Below, in pieces: positions 8,235 to 18,059 of a stretch of 64,000 nucleotides of DNA; positions within the stretch are counted from its first letter, which is position 1; each line of letters opens with the position of its first letter. The stretch comes from Chitinilyticum piscinae (GTDB lineage Bacteria; Pseudomonadota; Gammaproteobacteria; Burkholderiales; Chitinibacteraceae): contig NZ_JADFUA010000013.1 of NCBI RefSeq assembly GCF_015223195.1, forward strand, positions 1-64,000, given 5' to 3'. The notes under the pieces were generated by a model, which ran no database searches, had not been told where the DNA came from, and saw only the letters and a list, made by a program, of their open reading frames with translations. A program made the position numbers and the translations under genes.

Positions 8235-9864
8235 ATCGCGCCACCCGGTAGAGGTAAAAGCGCTCGCGGTTTTCCTGTGGGCGCCCACCCTCCCACACCA
8301 GCACCGCATCCGCAGCACTGACCGGCCAGGGCAATAACCTGAATGTGCACTGACCACCCAAGTCACGAGCGACGACCAGTTCGAGCTGGGTAAAGTAATC
8401 CAAGGCAGCCCGCGGTGCCTCGGCAACCGCCCCCACATCCAGGCAGCCTGTATTGACCCGCGCAGCAATTGATGCAGCCACCCCCTGATAACTTTTGCCA
8501 TCATCAAGCCACTCCTGCCAAAGCCCTACGAATACCCCCCAGCCAAGGGCAATTCCGCAGGCCCAGTTGGTTACTGCGCGGCGACCGAGGGGGTTTTTGC
8601 GCAGCAAAACCATAATCCAAAGCCCGCCCAACAACAGAGCAAAACAGGCACCCAAGCCGAAGGCGGGATCGACCAGCCCACCGTATCGGCGCAAATGGCC
8701 GTGAATCCCGGCCAGAATCGGACTCGTACTCCCGACCCAGAGGACCCAGAGCAAGAGAATAATCGAACCAGAGGTTACGATTCCGAACCAGTTGAGCGCC
8801 TGTGCGGCTCCCCGGCGCAGATCATCCACTCCGCCAGCAGCCAGCAGGGACAAGGACACCAGCAAAAGCAGAGCCTGCTCTTCCGAAGGCATACCGGCAA
8901 ACGCCACATAGGCGACAACAATCAGCAAAACGAGCAGCTGATTCCGCCACACCGCCTGCTGCCACAAGGCTGCACGGTTGAGCCAACACGTCCAGATCGC
9001 CAGCGGCAAAGCCGGCCAGGCAAACCACAGCACAATCCCGGGAAGAAAACCAAATGCATGCCAGACCTCAGGCTCAAGCAGGCCACCGTAGGCACCCAGC
9101 ATGCTTTTCTGCCACCAAATCTCATACAGGACGGGATAATTGAGCAATAGCGCGATGGGCCAAAGCGCAATCAACGGAGCCGCAAGCAGCAACGATGTGG
9201 CGCAGGTCAGCAGCATGACCCGCCGCCTGCTGGTCGACAGGACCAACGCCAGAGAAAGAAGCACCGCAAGAATCAGCTCTGCATAGGAGGCGCCCAGGCC
9301 CAGCACAGCCCAACTCCCTGCCAGCACAACCCCGGCATGGAGCGGCCTGCGGCCGGCAAGCACCAGTCCATAAGCCAGCCAGGAGAATCCGACGAGAACC
9401 AGCACGGCAGGTGCGACGTGGTGCCCCCATTGCAGCAACCCAAGGCAGCCAAGCAGAACGACAACGGCAACACGCCCGTAACCGCGTCCGTATATTGCTT
9501 GTGCACTCAAACCACACCCCCAGAAAGCCAGAGCCATCCAGAGTCCGGTCGACAGGCGTGCGGCATCGTGGGCGGCGACACCGAAATGAGCCAGAAAACG
9601 CACGAATACGGTTGCAACCCAATAATACAAGGGGCCATGTTCAAGCGCTGGCACGCCAGCGATTTCCGGCAGAAACCATTGATGCCGCTCGATCATGGTA
9701 CTGATGATTGCCATGCTCTGATTTTCGGCCGGCTTCCAGGGGCCGTGCCCCACAAGCCCGGGCAGCAGCCAGAGCAAACAAAGCAGCAATAACAGCCAGG
9801 GTTTATCCCCTGGCCGTGAATCCGGCGACTGCCCTGCAGAAGAAGTTGGCGTATAAGTCAGCAT
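8233..9864 (-). CDS. GT-C fold membrane glycosyltransferase (ArnT/PMT-like)
   Basis: A 543-residue polytopic inner-membrane protein with roughly 10-12 hydrophobic segments. After the first helix (about 23-40) comes GPWKPAENQSMAIISTM, then VPALEHGPLYYWVATVF, the periplasmic loop pattern of ArnT/PMT-type transferases that use polyprenyl-phosphate sugars; the acidic residue in PAE matches the catalytic loop position. The C-terminal part, about 430-543, is a soluble periplasmic-like domain. Donor and acceptor (lipid A, protein or another glycan) cannot be read from the sequence. It is isolated from other glycan genes. Confidence 0.78.
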   Translation of the reverse strand: MLTYTPTSSAGQSPDSRPGDKPWLLLLLCLLWLLPGLVGHGPWKPAENQSMAIISTMIERHQWFLPEIAGVPALEHGPLYYWVATVFVRFLAHFGVAAHDAARLSTGLWMALAFWGCGLSAQAIYGRGYGRVAVVVLLGCLGLLQWGHHVAPAVLVLVGFSWLAYGLVLAGRRPLHAGVVLAGSWAVLGLGASYAELILAVLLSLALVLSTSRRRVMLLTCATSLLLAAPLIALWPIALLLNYPVLYEIWWQKSMLGAYGGLLEPEVWHAFGFLPGIVLWFAWPALPLAIWTCWLNRAALWQQAVWRNQLLVLLIVVAYVAFAGMPSEEQALLLLVSLSLLAAGGVDDLRRGAAQALNWFGIVTSGSIILLLWVLWVGSTSPILAGIHGHLRRYGGLVDPAFGLGACFALLLGGLWIMVLLRKNPLGRRAVTNWACGIALGWGVFVGLWQEWLDDGKSYQGVAASIAARVNTGCLDVGAVAEAPRAALDYFTQLELVVARDLGGQCTFRLLPWPVSAADAVLVWEGGRPQENRERFYLYRVAR

Positions 9865-9927
9865 GATAATCAGGAACCGTCTATCAGAAACGCATCATAC
9901 CGTGGCAAAAAGAATATGAATGCAAAA

Positions 9928-9953
9928 AAAAAGCAGCCCGCAGGCTGCTTTTT
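9928..9953 (-). terminator. Terminator of rpmE2
   Basis: Inverted repeat AAAAAGCAGCC / GGCTGCTTTTT with a 4-base loop, 15 bp past the rpmE2 stop and followed on the minus strand by a T-run. Confidence 0.9.
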
Positions 9954-9967
9954 CCAGATGCACCGGC

Positions 9968-10225
9968 TTAGCGACGATACATGTTGAACTTCTGATTGAA
10001 CTTCTCGATACGGCCAGCGGTATCGACGATCTTCTGCTTGCCGGTGTAGAACGGGTGGGATTCGGAAGAAACGTCCAGACGAACAACCGGATATTCCTTA
10101 CCATCAGTCCACTTCATGGTCTCGGCGCCGCGCGCTTTCATGGTCGAGCGAGTCAGAAACTTGAAGTCAACACTGGCGTCGTAGAAGATAACTTCGTTGT
10201 ATTCGGGATGGATACCGGATTTCAT
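9968..10225 (-). CDS. rpmE2: 50S ribosomal protein L31, type B
   Basis: An 85-residue ribosomal protein starting [20 protein letters not shown] and containing the family core [20 protein letters not shown]. It has no cysteine at all, so it is the zinc-free type B (YkgM-like) form rather than the CxxC type A. In many bacteria the B form is repressed by Zur; I see no clear Zur site in the 85-bp gap to rho, and this may be the only L31 here. It lies downstream of rho on the same strand. Confidence 0.95.
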   Translation of the reverse strand: MKSGIHPEYNEVIFYDASVDFKFLTRSTMKARGAETMKWTDGKEYPVVRLDVSSESHPFYTGKQKIVDTAGRIEKFNQKFNMYRR

Positions 10226-10310
10226 GGTTGTAGGTCCTTATAAATAAGCGCACCGGGGTTGTGCCGATGCAAAACGCGCATTATTCCACGCACACGCCGG
10301 ATAGGCAAGC

Positions 10311-11570
10311 TTAACGCCCACGCATCGAATCGAAGAACTGATCATTGGTCTTGGTGGCCTTGATCTTGTCCATCAGGAACTCCATCGCCTCCAGATCATC
10401 CATCGGGTACAGCAACTTGCGCAGCACCCAGATTTTCTGCAGCTTGTCCTGCTCGATCAGCAGTTCTTCCTTGCGCGTACCGGAACGGTTGATATTGATC
10501 GCCGGGAAAATCCGCTTTTCCGCCATGCGACGATCAAGATGAATTTCGTTATTGCCGGTGCCCTTGAATTCTTCGTAGATCACATCATCCATGCGGCTAC
10601 CGGTATCGATCAGTGCAGTGGCAATAATGGTCAAGCTGCCACCTTCTTCGATATTGCGTGCAGCACCGAAGAAACGCTTGGGACGCTGCAGGGCATTGGC
10701 ATCGACGCCACCAGTCAGCACCTTGCCGGAAGCCGGAACCACGGTGTTGTAGGCACGGGCAAGGCGGGTGATGGAATCCAGCAGAATCACGACATCACGC
10801 TTGTGCTCGACCAAGCGCTTGGCCTTCTCGATCACCATTTCCGCCACCTGGACGTGACGCACGGCAGGCTCATCAAAGGTCGAGGAAATGACTTCCCCGC
10901 GCACCGAGCGCTGCATTTCGGTGACTTCTTCCGGGCGTTCGTCGATCAGCAGCACAATCAATGCCACTTCGGGATGATTGGCAGTAATTGCATGCGCAAT
11001 GTGCTGCAACATGACCGTCTTGCCGGACTTCGGCGGCGCAACCAGCAAGGCTCGTTGCCCCTTGCCGATTGGCGCCATCAAGTCAATCAGACGGCCAGTG
11101 GTGTTTTCCTCTGCCCGGATATCTCGCTCGAGTTGCAGCCGTTCATTCGGGAAGAGCGGGGTCAGGTTCTCGAACAGGATCTTGTTTTTGGCATTTTCCG
11201 GCGGCTCCCCGTTGATCTTGTCGACCTTGACCAGTGCGACATAACGCTCACCGTCCTTGGGGGTGCGGATTTCACCTTCTACGGTATCGCCGGTATGCAG
11301 ATTGAAGCGCCGGATCTGGCTGGGGCTGACGTAGATATCATCGGGCCCCGCCAGATACGACGTATCGGGGCTGCGCAGGAAACCAAAGCCGTCGGGCAGG
11401 ACTTCGAGCGTGCCATCGCCGTAGATGCTCTCCCCCTTCTTGGCCTGATTCTTGAGAATGGCAAACAGCAAGTCCTGTTTGCGCATCCGGTTTGCGCCGT
11501 CAATCTCGTTGGCCGTAGCCATCTCGATCAACTCGGAAACATGAAGCTTCTTGAGATCGGATAAACGCAT
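10311..11570 (-). CDS. rho: Transcription termination factor Rho
   Basis: A 419-residue RNA-dependent ATPase/helicase that ends transcripts at Rho sites. The start [18 protein letters not shown] gives exactly the common Rho length; the frame stays open 21 codons upstream. The RNA-binding cold-shock-like domain is at about 50-118 (DGFGFLRS), Walker [12 protein letters not shown] at about 175-185, Walker [10 protein letters not shown], the Q-loop [15 protein letters not shown], and the R-loop. It lies downstream of trxA on the same strand, with 127 bp between; a trxA-rho order is common in proteobacteria. Confidence 0.97.
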   Translation of the reverse strand: MRLSDLKKLHVSELIEMATANEIDGANRMRKQDLLFAILKNQAKKGESIYGDGTLEVLPDGFGFLRSPDTSYLAGPDDIYVSPSQIRRFNLHTGDTVEGEIRTPKDGERYVALVKVDKINGEPPENAKNKILFENLTPLFPNERLQLERDIRAEENTTGRLIDLMAPIGKGQRALLVAPPKSGKTVMLQHIAHAITANHPEVALIVLLIDERPEEVTEMQRSVRGEVISSTFDEPAVRHVQVAEMVIEKAKRLVEHKRDVVILLDSITRLARAYNTVVPASGKVLTGGVDANALQRPKRFFGAARNIEEGGSLTIIATALIDTGSRMDDVIYEEFKGTGNNEIHLDRRMAEKRIFPAININRSGTRKEELLIEQDKLQKIWVLRKLLYPMDDLEAMEFLMDKIKATKTNDQFFDSMRGR

Positions 11571-11697
11571 AATGTGCTTGGGGAAAGGGGAGAAAATAAG
11601 GAAGGAGGTAAAGCGCAGCGGGCGGACGCCCACCTAAAAGATGCAGGACAAGGTTAGACCTTGCGGCCAACCTTGTCAATGAAGCAGGAGCGAATGC

Positions 11698-12024
<327 letters not shown>

Positions 12025-12156
12025 GCGGATCTCCAGACAAGTTTGCAAAGCACAGCGCCGCACTCAAACGGCGGCCATATCTCAGTGATAGGGGCATTTT
12101 AACCGGCTTCAAGCCGCGCACTCAAAAAAACTGCCTATCAGCGCAATAGTCACATT

Positions 12157-13509
12157 CTAGATGATGTGCCCGACCGCATCGCCAAGCCGCTCGACGGCCA
12201 GCACTTCCATCCCCTCGATCGCCTGCCTTGGGCGATTGGCTTTCGGGATGATGGCATGGGTGAAACCGAGCTTGGCAGCCTCGCGCAGACGCTCCTGCCC
12301 GCGCTGCACCGGCCTTACCTCGCCCGCCAGCCCGACTTCACCAAACACCACCAGTTTCTCCGGCAAGGGGCGGTTTCGCAAACTGGAAACAATGGCGAGC
12401 AACATGGCCAGGTCGGCAGCGGGCTCGCTGATCCGCACCCCTCCCACCGCATTGATAAATACATCCTGATCAAAGGCCGCAATCCCCGCATGCCGATGCA
12501 GCACCGCCAGCAACAAGCCCAGCCGGTTTTGTTCGACCCCGACAGCCAGCCGCTTAGGCTGCACACCATGGGCATCATCGACCAGCGCCTGAATTTCCAC
12601 CAGCAAGGGACGGCTCCCCTCCTGCGTGACCAGCACACAGGACCCCGGAACCGGCTCGCGATGCTGCGACAGAAACAGCGCCGAGGGATTGCTGACCTCA
12701 CGCAATCCCTTGTCGGTCATGGCAAACACCCCCAGTTCGTTCACCGCACCGAAGCGGTTCTTGATCGCCCGGATCAAGCGGAAACTGGAATGGGTATCGC
12801 CTTCGAAATACAGCACCGCATCGACAATATGCTCAAGGACTCGCGGGCCGGCCAGCGCCCCTTCTTTCGTCACATGCCCGACCAGCAGGATGGTCGTACC
12901 CGTGCGTTTGGCAAAACGGGTCAGTTGCGCCGCACACTCGCGCACCTGCGCCACACTGCCGGGCGCACTGCCCAGCGTGTCGGTATAGAGGGTCTGGATC
13001 GAATCGATAACCGCCACTTGCGGCTTTTCACGCTCCAGCGCCTGCAGAATTGCTTCAAGACCGATCTCGGCAAACAAAGCCACTCGTGCGGCAGTCAGAT
13101 CCAGGCGTTTGGCGCGCAAGGCGATCTGCTGCGCGGACTCTTCCCCCGAGACATACAGCACGCGGCAGGCATCTGCCAGCCGGGTCAACGCCTGCAGCAA
13201 CAGTGTCGATTTGCCGATCCCCGGATCCCCGCCAATGAGCACGACCCCTCCAGGCACCAGCCCACCACCCAGCACCCGATCCAGCTCGGCCAGACCGGTT
13301 GGGGTACGCGGCAGCTCGGCCGCATCCACATCGGCCAGCTGACGAATTGCACCATCGGCGGCCAGGGACTGGAAACGCCCAGTACCTTTCTCCCGCGCAA
13401 CCGTTTCCAGCAGAGTATTCCAGGCCCCGCAACCTGGGCATTGCCCCTGCCACTTTGGCGAACTTGCACCGCACTCGCTGCAACTGAACACAGATCGGGA
13501 TTTTGCCAT
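12157..13509 (-). CDS. radA: DNA repair protein RadA
   Basis: A 450-residue RecA-like ATPase/helicase that helps branch migration in recombination. It begins MAKSRSVFSCSECGASSPKW, the first half of a four-cysteine zinc finger (Cys10, Cys13, Cys27, Cys30). Walker A GGDPGIGKSTLL is at about 93-104, the RadA-specific KNRFG at about 255, and a Lon-like C-terminal domain follows (GGVRISEPAADLA). The ATG at 13509 is preferred over one five codons upstream because MAKSRS is the conserved start. Confidence 0.95.
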   Translation of the reverse strand: MAKSRSVFSCSECGASSPKWQGQCPGCGAWNTLLETVAREKGTGRFQSLAADGAIRQLADVDAAELPRTPTGLAELDRVLGGGLVPGGVVLIGGDPGIGKSTLLLQALTRLADACRVLYVSGEESAQQIALRAKRLDLTAARVALFAEIGLEAILQALEREKPQVAVIDSIQTLYTDTLGSAPGSVAQVRECAAQLTRFAKRTGTTILLVGHVTKEGALAGPRVLEHIVDAVLYFEGDTHSSFRLIRAIKNRFGAVNELGVFAMTDKGLREVSNPSALFLSQHREPVPGSCVLVTQEGSRPLLVEIQALVDDAHGVQPKRLAVGVEQNRLGLLLAVLHRHAGIAAFDQDVFINAVGGVRISEPAADLAMLLAIVSSLRNRPLPEKLVVFGEVGLAGEVRPVQRGQERLREAAKLGFTHAIIPKANRPRQAIEGMEVLAVERLGDAVGHII

Positions 13510-13527
13510 CAGGCCCACCAGCAAAAA

Positions 13528-13553
13528 GCCGTATACATAGGAATGTATACGGC
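13528..13553 (-). terminator. Terminator of the flagellar operon
   Basis: Inverted repeat GCCGTATACAT / ATGTATACGGC with a 4-base loop. Read on the minus strand it is followed by TTTTTG, as expected for a terminator after flgL. It lies 19 bp upstream of the radA start, so it insulates radA from flagellar transcription. Confidence 0.75.
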
Positions 13554-13590
13554 CAGCATTTAATCGAAAATAGGGCTACAAGTATATACC

Positions 13591-14958
13591 TTAGATATAC
13601 TTGAACAGACTAAGCCCCTGAACCTGGGAAAAGGATTTGCGCGCCGCATCCAGCACCATCTGGTTTTCGGCAAAATCACTAATTGTCTTTGCCCAATCGA
13701 TACCCCCCAGGTCGTTGGAGGTCTTAGCATACTGCAGATTGATGTCGCTATTGGTCGAGCGGATCGATTCGGTTTCATTCATGCGCGAGCCAATATTGGC
13801 TTGCGTGGTCAGAACATTCTGCAGTGAGTTCGCCAGGCTCAGCATGCCGGTATTCAGCTTGTTCATGAACGCCGCCTGCCCTGCCCCGCTGCCGTCGCTG
13901 GCAAATGACTCCAGGGCATTGATCATATTTCCCAGCGTGGTGAAGACATCCACGTCGGTACTCGGCTTGACACTGAACGAGTCGGCCACACCGGGCAAGC
14001 CAACAGGCAGCTTGGTGGTCGGGTCAACAGCCACTGGCGTTCCCTTGACACTCATCTTGATACCATAGTCCCACGCAGCTGGCTGTGGCACCGGATCGGT
14101 TGGCAGCTGCTTGAACTGAATGTCGGAACCCGGGGTCCAAGCGCGCGGGCCCGTTGTATTTCCTGCTGTTGCATTCCCGGTAATCAATGAATTGCCGGTA
14201 GTATTGTCAATCAGGTCATAGGTCATCAACGGTTCGGTTGGCTTGGCCGGATTATTGGCCCAGTAGAACTGCACTTGAAAGTCACGTGGCGCAGGTGCAT
14301 TGGACCACGCCACCGGATCCAGCACCTCGCCGGGGCTGACAACACCAGTGCCTACATTCGTTGCCGCGGCGGCAGTAACGAAAGTGCCATTACCGTTCTT
14401 GATGCGCATGAACACATCATTGCCCGACTCCGAAACTGGAATATTGCGCGAAGTCGAGACCTGCACTTGCCGCTGCCCATCATCACCGTTGTAGGTCACA
14501 TTCCCAAAGCTGGCCTCGGTAAAGGGCTTGGTATCACCGGCAAACCCGGAGAACAGGTATAAACCCCCGCCATCCGTGGAATTGGCCAGCTCAAGCAGCT
14601 GCTGATAATGGCCACGCAACTCACTGGCCAGAATCCGTTTGTCTGCAGCCGTCTGCGAACCATTACCGGCGTTCACCGCCAAAGTCTGCACATTCTGGAT
14701 AACCGTCGTGACCTGCTGCAACAGCTCTTCGGTCATACTCAACGAAGAATCCGCCGTCTTGCTATTGACATTGTATTGCTCATTCAGGCTTTGCGACTGG
14801 GCAATATCCAGCAGGCGCGCCGAGGCAATCGGATCGTCTGCTGGCGTCAGAATCCGGCGACCAGTACTCAGCTGGCTCTGCAGCTTGGCCTGATCAGCGG
14901 TATGACGCGACATATTGGTCGTGCCCAGCTGGAAAATGGTAGTGGTTGCGACACGCAT
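13591..14958 (-). CDS. flgL: Flagellar hook-filament junction protein FlgL (HAP3)
   Basis: A 455-residue secreted axial protein that joins the hook-side junction to the filament. The N-terminus MRVATTTIFQLGTTNMSRHT, heptad-rich QLSTGRRILTPADDPIASAR, and a C-terminal coiled-coil half (MLSLANSLQNVLTTQANIGS) are the flagellin-like D0/D1 parts. The centre (about 170-370) is variable, and the protein is longer than the enteric form of about 317. It follows flgK by 22 bp and ends the flg operon. Confidence 0.95.
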   Translation of the reverse strand: MRVATTTIFQLGTTNMSRHTADQAKLQSQLSTGRRILTPADDPIASARLLDIAQSQSLNEQYNVNSKTADSSLSMTEELLQQVTTVIQNVQTLAVNAGNGSQTAADKRILASELRGHYQQLLELANSTDGGGLYLFSGFAGDTKPFTEASFGNVTYNGDDGQRQVQVSTSRNIPVSESGNDVFMRIKNGNGTFVTAAAATNVGTGVVSPGEVLDPVAWSNAPAPRDFQVQFYWANNPAKPTEPLMTYDLIDNTTGNSLITGNATAGNTTGPRAWTPGSDIQFKQLPTDPVPQPAAWDYGIKMSVKGTPVAVDPTTKLPVGLPGVADSFSVKPSTDVDVFTTLGNMINALESFASDGSGAGQAAFMNKLNTGMLSLANSLQNVLTTQANIGSRMNETESIRSTNSDINLQYAKTSNDLGGIDWAKTISDFAENQMVLDAARKSFSQVQGLSLFKYI

Positions 14959-14980
14959 GTCAGCCTCCTTTCAACCTGGC

Positions 14981-17032
14981 TCAACGCCCAATATTGAGAA
15001 TTTCCTGAAATGCCTGCTGGGCAATCTGGATGACCTTGCTGGACGCCTGGTAGGCCTGCTGATAGCGCAGCAGATTTGCGGCCTCCTCATCCAGGTTAAC
15101 CCCTGACACCGAATCGCGCGCCTTGACCGCCTCATTGAGCACAGTGCCTTGCGCTTTCGCCATGATCTCTGCCTCGTTGGTCTGCGTACCGATCGTCGAA
15201 ACCATCTGGCCGTAGGCCTCCTGATAGGTCGCGGTATTGCCGCTCAGGATTTTGGTCGTCTGCAGGCCTGCGAGCGCCAGTGCATTGCGGTTATCCGCCG
15301 TTGCAGTTGGCGGATTGGCGCTGACATTCACGATATCGCCGGCTGCGGGCTGCCCATCCAGCTTCATCGACCAGCCGTTATAACGCAGCGTCATGCCAGC
15401 CGTGTAGGGGACTCCCGTCGCCAGCGTTGTCGAGGTCGTGGTATCGACGACGTCAAATGTGCCACCCGCATTGAATGTGATGGTGACCGAATTGCGCAAA
15501 TTGGGGTTATAAGGCGCATCCGTGGTGCTGTTGGTGCGCAGATCAGTCTGCGGCTGGAAAATCTTGAGCGTCCCGGTGTTTCCGGTGGCCGGCGGCTGAG
15601 GTGCGGCAGCCCTGACCGCGCCGGCTGCGGCAATCATGCGGGGATCCGTCATTCCGACCGCCAGACTGCTGACCATGCCACTGGTAGGCTCGATGGTAAA
15701 ACGATCACCCGCATTGGGCGCCGGAGTAAGCCGGATCACCAACCCATCCGCAGTCGATGCGCCATCAGCAGAGACAATGTCGGCCGCATTCAAGGTTTCA
15801 CGAGTATTGTCGGACAAGCGGGTCAATACGTAATTGGTACCATCATAAAGTAATTCGTAATTACTGGTGGTCAGCTTGCTGACATCCGCGATATAGCCCG
15901 AGGCCACCGTGGTCGTCGCCGGGTTGTTATTGGCATTGGAATAAATCGCACCAAGCGCAGGCGGATCAACCGCAATGGCCGTTGCCGGCCCCGGGGTTGC
16001 CGGGGTATTTACGAAAGGCGGTACAGCCGCAGACACATCCAGCGTCGGATAGGACCAGAAATTGCCCCCCATATTGCCATTGAGATCCATCCCGACACGA
16101 TGCTGATCGTTGAACGACTGGGCCATCACCAGCGCCATGCGGTTGAGGCTGTTCTGTGCAAGATCAAGCGATTTGGCGCGATAATCCAGCAGGCCGCCCA
16201 GCTTGCCCCCTGTCAGCAAGGTATCCGGCAAGGCCACCTGATTGACACCATCATCGTACACGACCGAGATACGCTCGGGACTGCCCGGCGATGGGGCGGT
16301 GGATAACTGTACCGCATTGCCGCCAAGCACCAGCGACTGCCCGCTCCCCACGAACACATTGATCGTGCCGTCATCATTTGGGTATGTCGATGCTTTGACG
16401 TACTGGTTAAGCTCGAGCACCAGTTGATCACGCTTGTCCAGCAGATCATTCGGCGGCTGCCCCGCCCCCTTGGTGAGGGCGATCTGATTGTTGACCTCGG
16501 CGATATTCTTGGCCAGCGCCGAGATGCTATTGACCGTGTTGGTAATTTCACCGTTGAGGGAATTTCTCTGCTCGTCGAGTCGCTGCTCAAACACCTGAAA
16601 GCGGTTCACCAGTGTTTGTGCCGAAGCCAACATCTGTTGCCTTGACGGCATATTGGACGGATTGGTGGAAACGTTCTGCACCGAGCTGAAAAAATCCTGC
16701 AATGCCGGCGACACGCCGGCATCCGGATCTGCGACGATATTGTCGATCTCTTTCAGATGCGAAAGGTATGAGTCGTAATAGCTTGACTGCGCCTGGGAGG
16801 ACTGGACGTTGCGGGTCAGGAACTGATCGTAAACACGGCTGATGGTATCGACACGCACACCCATACCGACAAAGCCGCTACCGGTTCCCATCGGATACGG
16901 TGCGCTCTGCAGAATCGTCTGGCGCGAATAACCTTTGGTATTCACGTTGGCGATATTGTGGCCAGTCGTCGTGAGGCCCAGATTGGCCGCATTCAGCCCT
17001 GAAACACCGATACCAAAAACGGATGAACCCAT
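14981..17032 (-). CDS. flgK: Flagellar hook-associated protein FlgK (HAP1)
   Basis: A 683-residue junction protein secreted by the flagellar export system. It starts MGSSVFGIGVSGLNAANLGL, contains TTGHNIANVNTKGYSRQ (the N-terminal rod/hook motif), and ends in a conserved coiled coil GVNLDEEAANLLRYQQAYQA. It is about 135 residues longer than enteric FlgK because the central exposed domain (about 350-560) is expanded and threonine/alanine rich. It sits between flgJ and flgL. Confidence 0.95.
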   Translation of the reverse strand: MGSSVFGIGVSGLNAANLGLTTTGHNIANVNTKGYSRQTILQSAPYPMGTGSGFVGMGVRVDTISRVYDQFLTRNVQSSQAQSSYYDSYLSHLKEIDNIVADPDAGVSPALQDFFSSVQNVSTNPSNMPSRQQMLASAQTLVNRFQVFEQRLDEQRNSLNGEITNTVNSISALAKNIAEVNNQIALTKGAGQPPNDLLDKRDQLVLELNQYVKASTYPNDDGTINVFVGSGQSLVLGGNAVQLSTAPSPGSPERISVVYDDGVNQVALPDTLLTGGKLGGLLDYRAKSLDLAQNSLNRMALVMAQSFNDQHRVGMDLNGNMGGNFWSYPTLDVSAAVPPFVNTPATPGPATAIAVDPPALGAIYSNANNNPATTTVASGYIADVSKLTTSNYELLYDGTNYVLTRLSDNTRETLNAADIVSADGASTADGLVIRLTPAPNAGDRFTIEPTSGMVSSLAVGMTDPRMIAAAGAVRAAAPQPPATGNTGTLKIFQPQTDLRTNSTTDAPYNPNLRNSVTITFNAGGTFDVVDTTTSTTLATGVPYTAGMTLRYNGWSMKLDGQPAAGDIVNVSANPPTATADNRNALALAGLQTTKILSGNTATYQEAYGQMVSTIGTQTNEAEIMAKAQGTVLNEAVKARDSVSGVNLDEEAANLLRYQQAYQASSKVIQIAQQAFQEILNIGR

Positions 17033-17063
17033 GATTTGCTCCTGCTATTCCCTGATATCGGCA

Positions 17064-17969
17064 TCAAGCGCTCAAGCTTGACCCTGCCAACCTACTCTGG
17101 ACACTCTGCACCACCTGCGTCACACGACGGGCATAATCCGGTGCAGTGGCATACCCACCGGAAGCCAAAGCCCTCCCGAAACGGGCGGAATCATCCCCTG
17201 CACCAACCACGCCCGCATAGCGTCGCTGCAGCAGCGAGGCATAATCGGCAAAGGCCTCGTCAAGCGAGCCGTAGGCACGGAACTTTTCCACCCGCTTCTG
17301 CGGTGCCCCGTCCACATACTCGGTAGTCAGCACATCAACCGTCTTGCCACCCCAGCTTTTACCGGCCTTGATCCCGAAAAGATTCCAGGTTTCATTGCCC
17401 TCGGCATCCTTGATGGATTTGCTGCCCCAGCCACTCTCCAGAGCGGCATGGCCAATCAGCATGGCGGGGGAGACATTCAACTGTCGCGCAACGGCGGTCG
17501 CTGCATCACCCACCTTGTCAATAAAGGCCTTGATGGGGGCTGGCGCCCCCTGTACCGCCTGAACGGCAGTTTTTGCCGCGACACCGGCAAGCCCACCAGA
17601 CGACTCACTGTTTTCCGGCTTGCGCAGCATATGTGGCGTGATCGAAGCCCGATTGCCGGCAACGACACCGCGTTGCTGGTTGAGTTGCCGAAGGATCATG
17701 TCCGCAAGCCCCACCCCGCCCTTCGCCGACCAGGTCTGCGCCAGCTGCTTGTCGTACATCGAGCGAAACAGATCCTGGGAGCTGCCCTGGTCTTCGTCGG
17801 CATAGCGCGGGCTGGCTTCACGCATGCTGGCGAGCATCTGCTGCAGCAACAAGGACTCGAATTGCTGGGCAACCCCGCGCGTAGCCACGTCCGCCTTCTG
17901 CCGGCGCAATGACTCGACACCACGGGGGTCTATCGCAACAGAAGCGGTGACTGCAGGGGTATAGGCCAT
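17064..17969 (-). CDS. flgJ: Flagellar rod assembly protein and muramidase FlgJ
   Basis: A 301-residue bifunctional protein. The N-terminal half (about 1-105) is the rod-capping domain (VAQQFESLLLQQMLASMREA). The C-terminal half (about 145-295) is a glucosaminidase/muramidase domain with NVSPAMLIGHAALESGWGSK, which opens the peptidoglycan for the rod. The ATG at 17969 is chosen because CGGAG lies about 8 bases upstream; two further in-frame starts lie 2 and 12 codons upstream, the nearer of them too close to that site. It lies between flgI and flgK. Confidence 0.94.
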   Translation of the reverse strand: MAYTPAVTASVAIDPRGVESLRRQKADVATRGVAQQFESLLLQQMLASMREASPRYADEDQGSSQDLFRSMYDKQLAQTWSAKGGVGLADMILRQLNQQRGVVAGNRASITPHMLRKPENSESSGGLAGVAAKTAVQAVQGAPAPIKAFIDKVGDAATAVARQLNVSPAMLIGHAALESGWGSKSIKDAEGNETWNLFGIKAGKSWGGKTVDVLTTEYVDGAPQKRVEKFRAYGSLDEAFADYASLLQRRYAGVVGAGDDSARFGRALASGGYATAPDYARRVTQVVQSVQSRLAGSSLSA

Positions 17970-18059
17970 GGCCATTCTCCGAAGATTCCGGGGAATACAA
18001 AGCAAAGCTCATGCCAATACATTCCAGCCACCTGCAGCGCCAGCGGAATGCACGCCGGA

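Noticed and set aside
12166-13563. Plus-strand open frame of 465 codons
   Set aside because: Antisense to radA, no conserved motifs.
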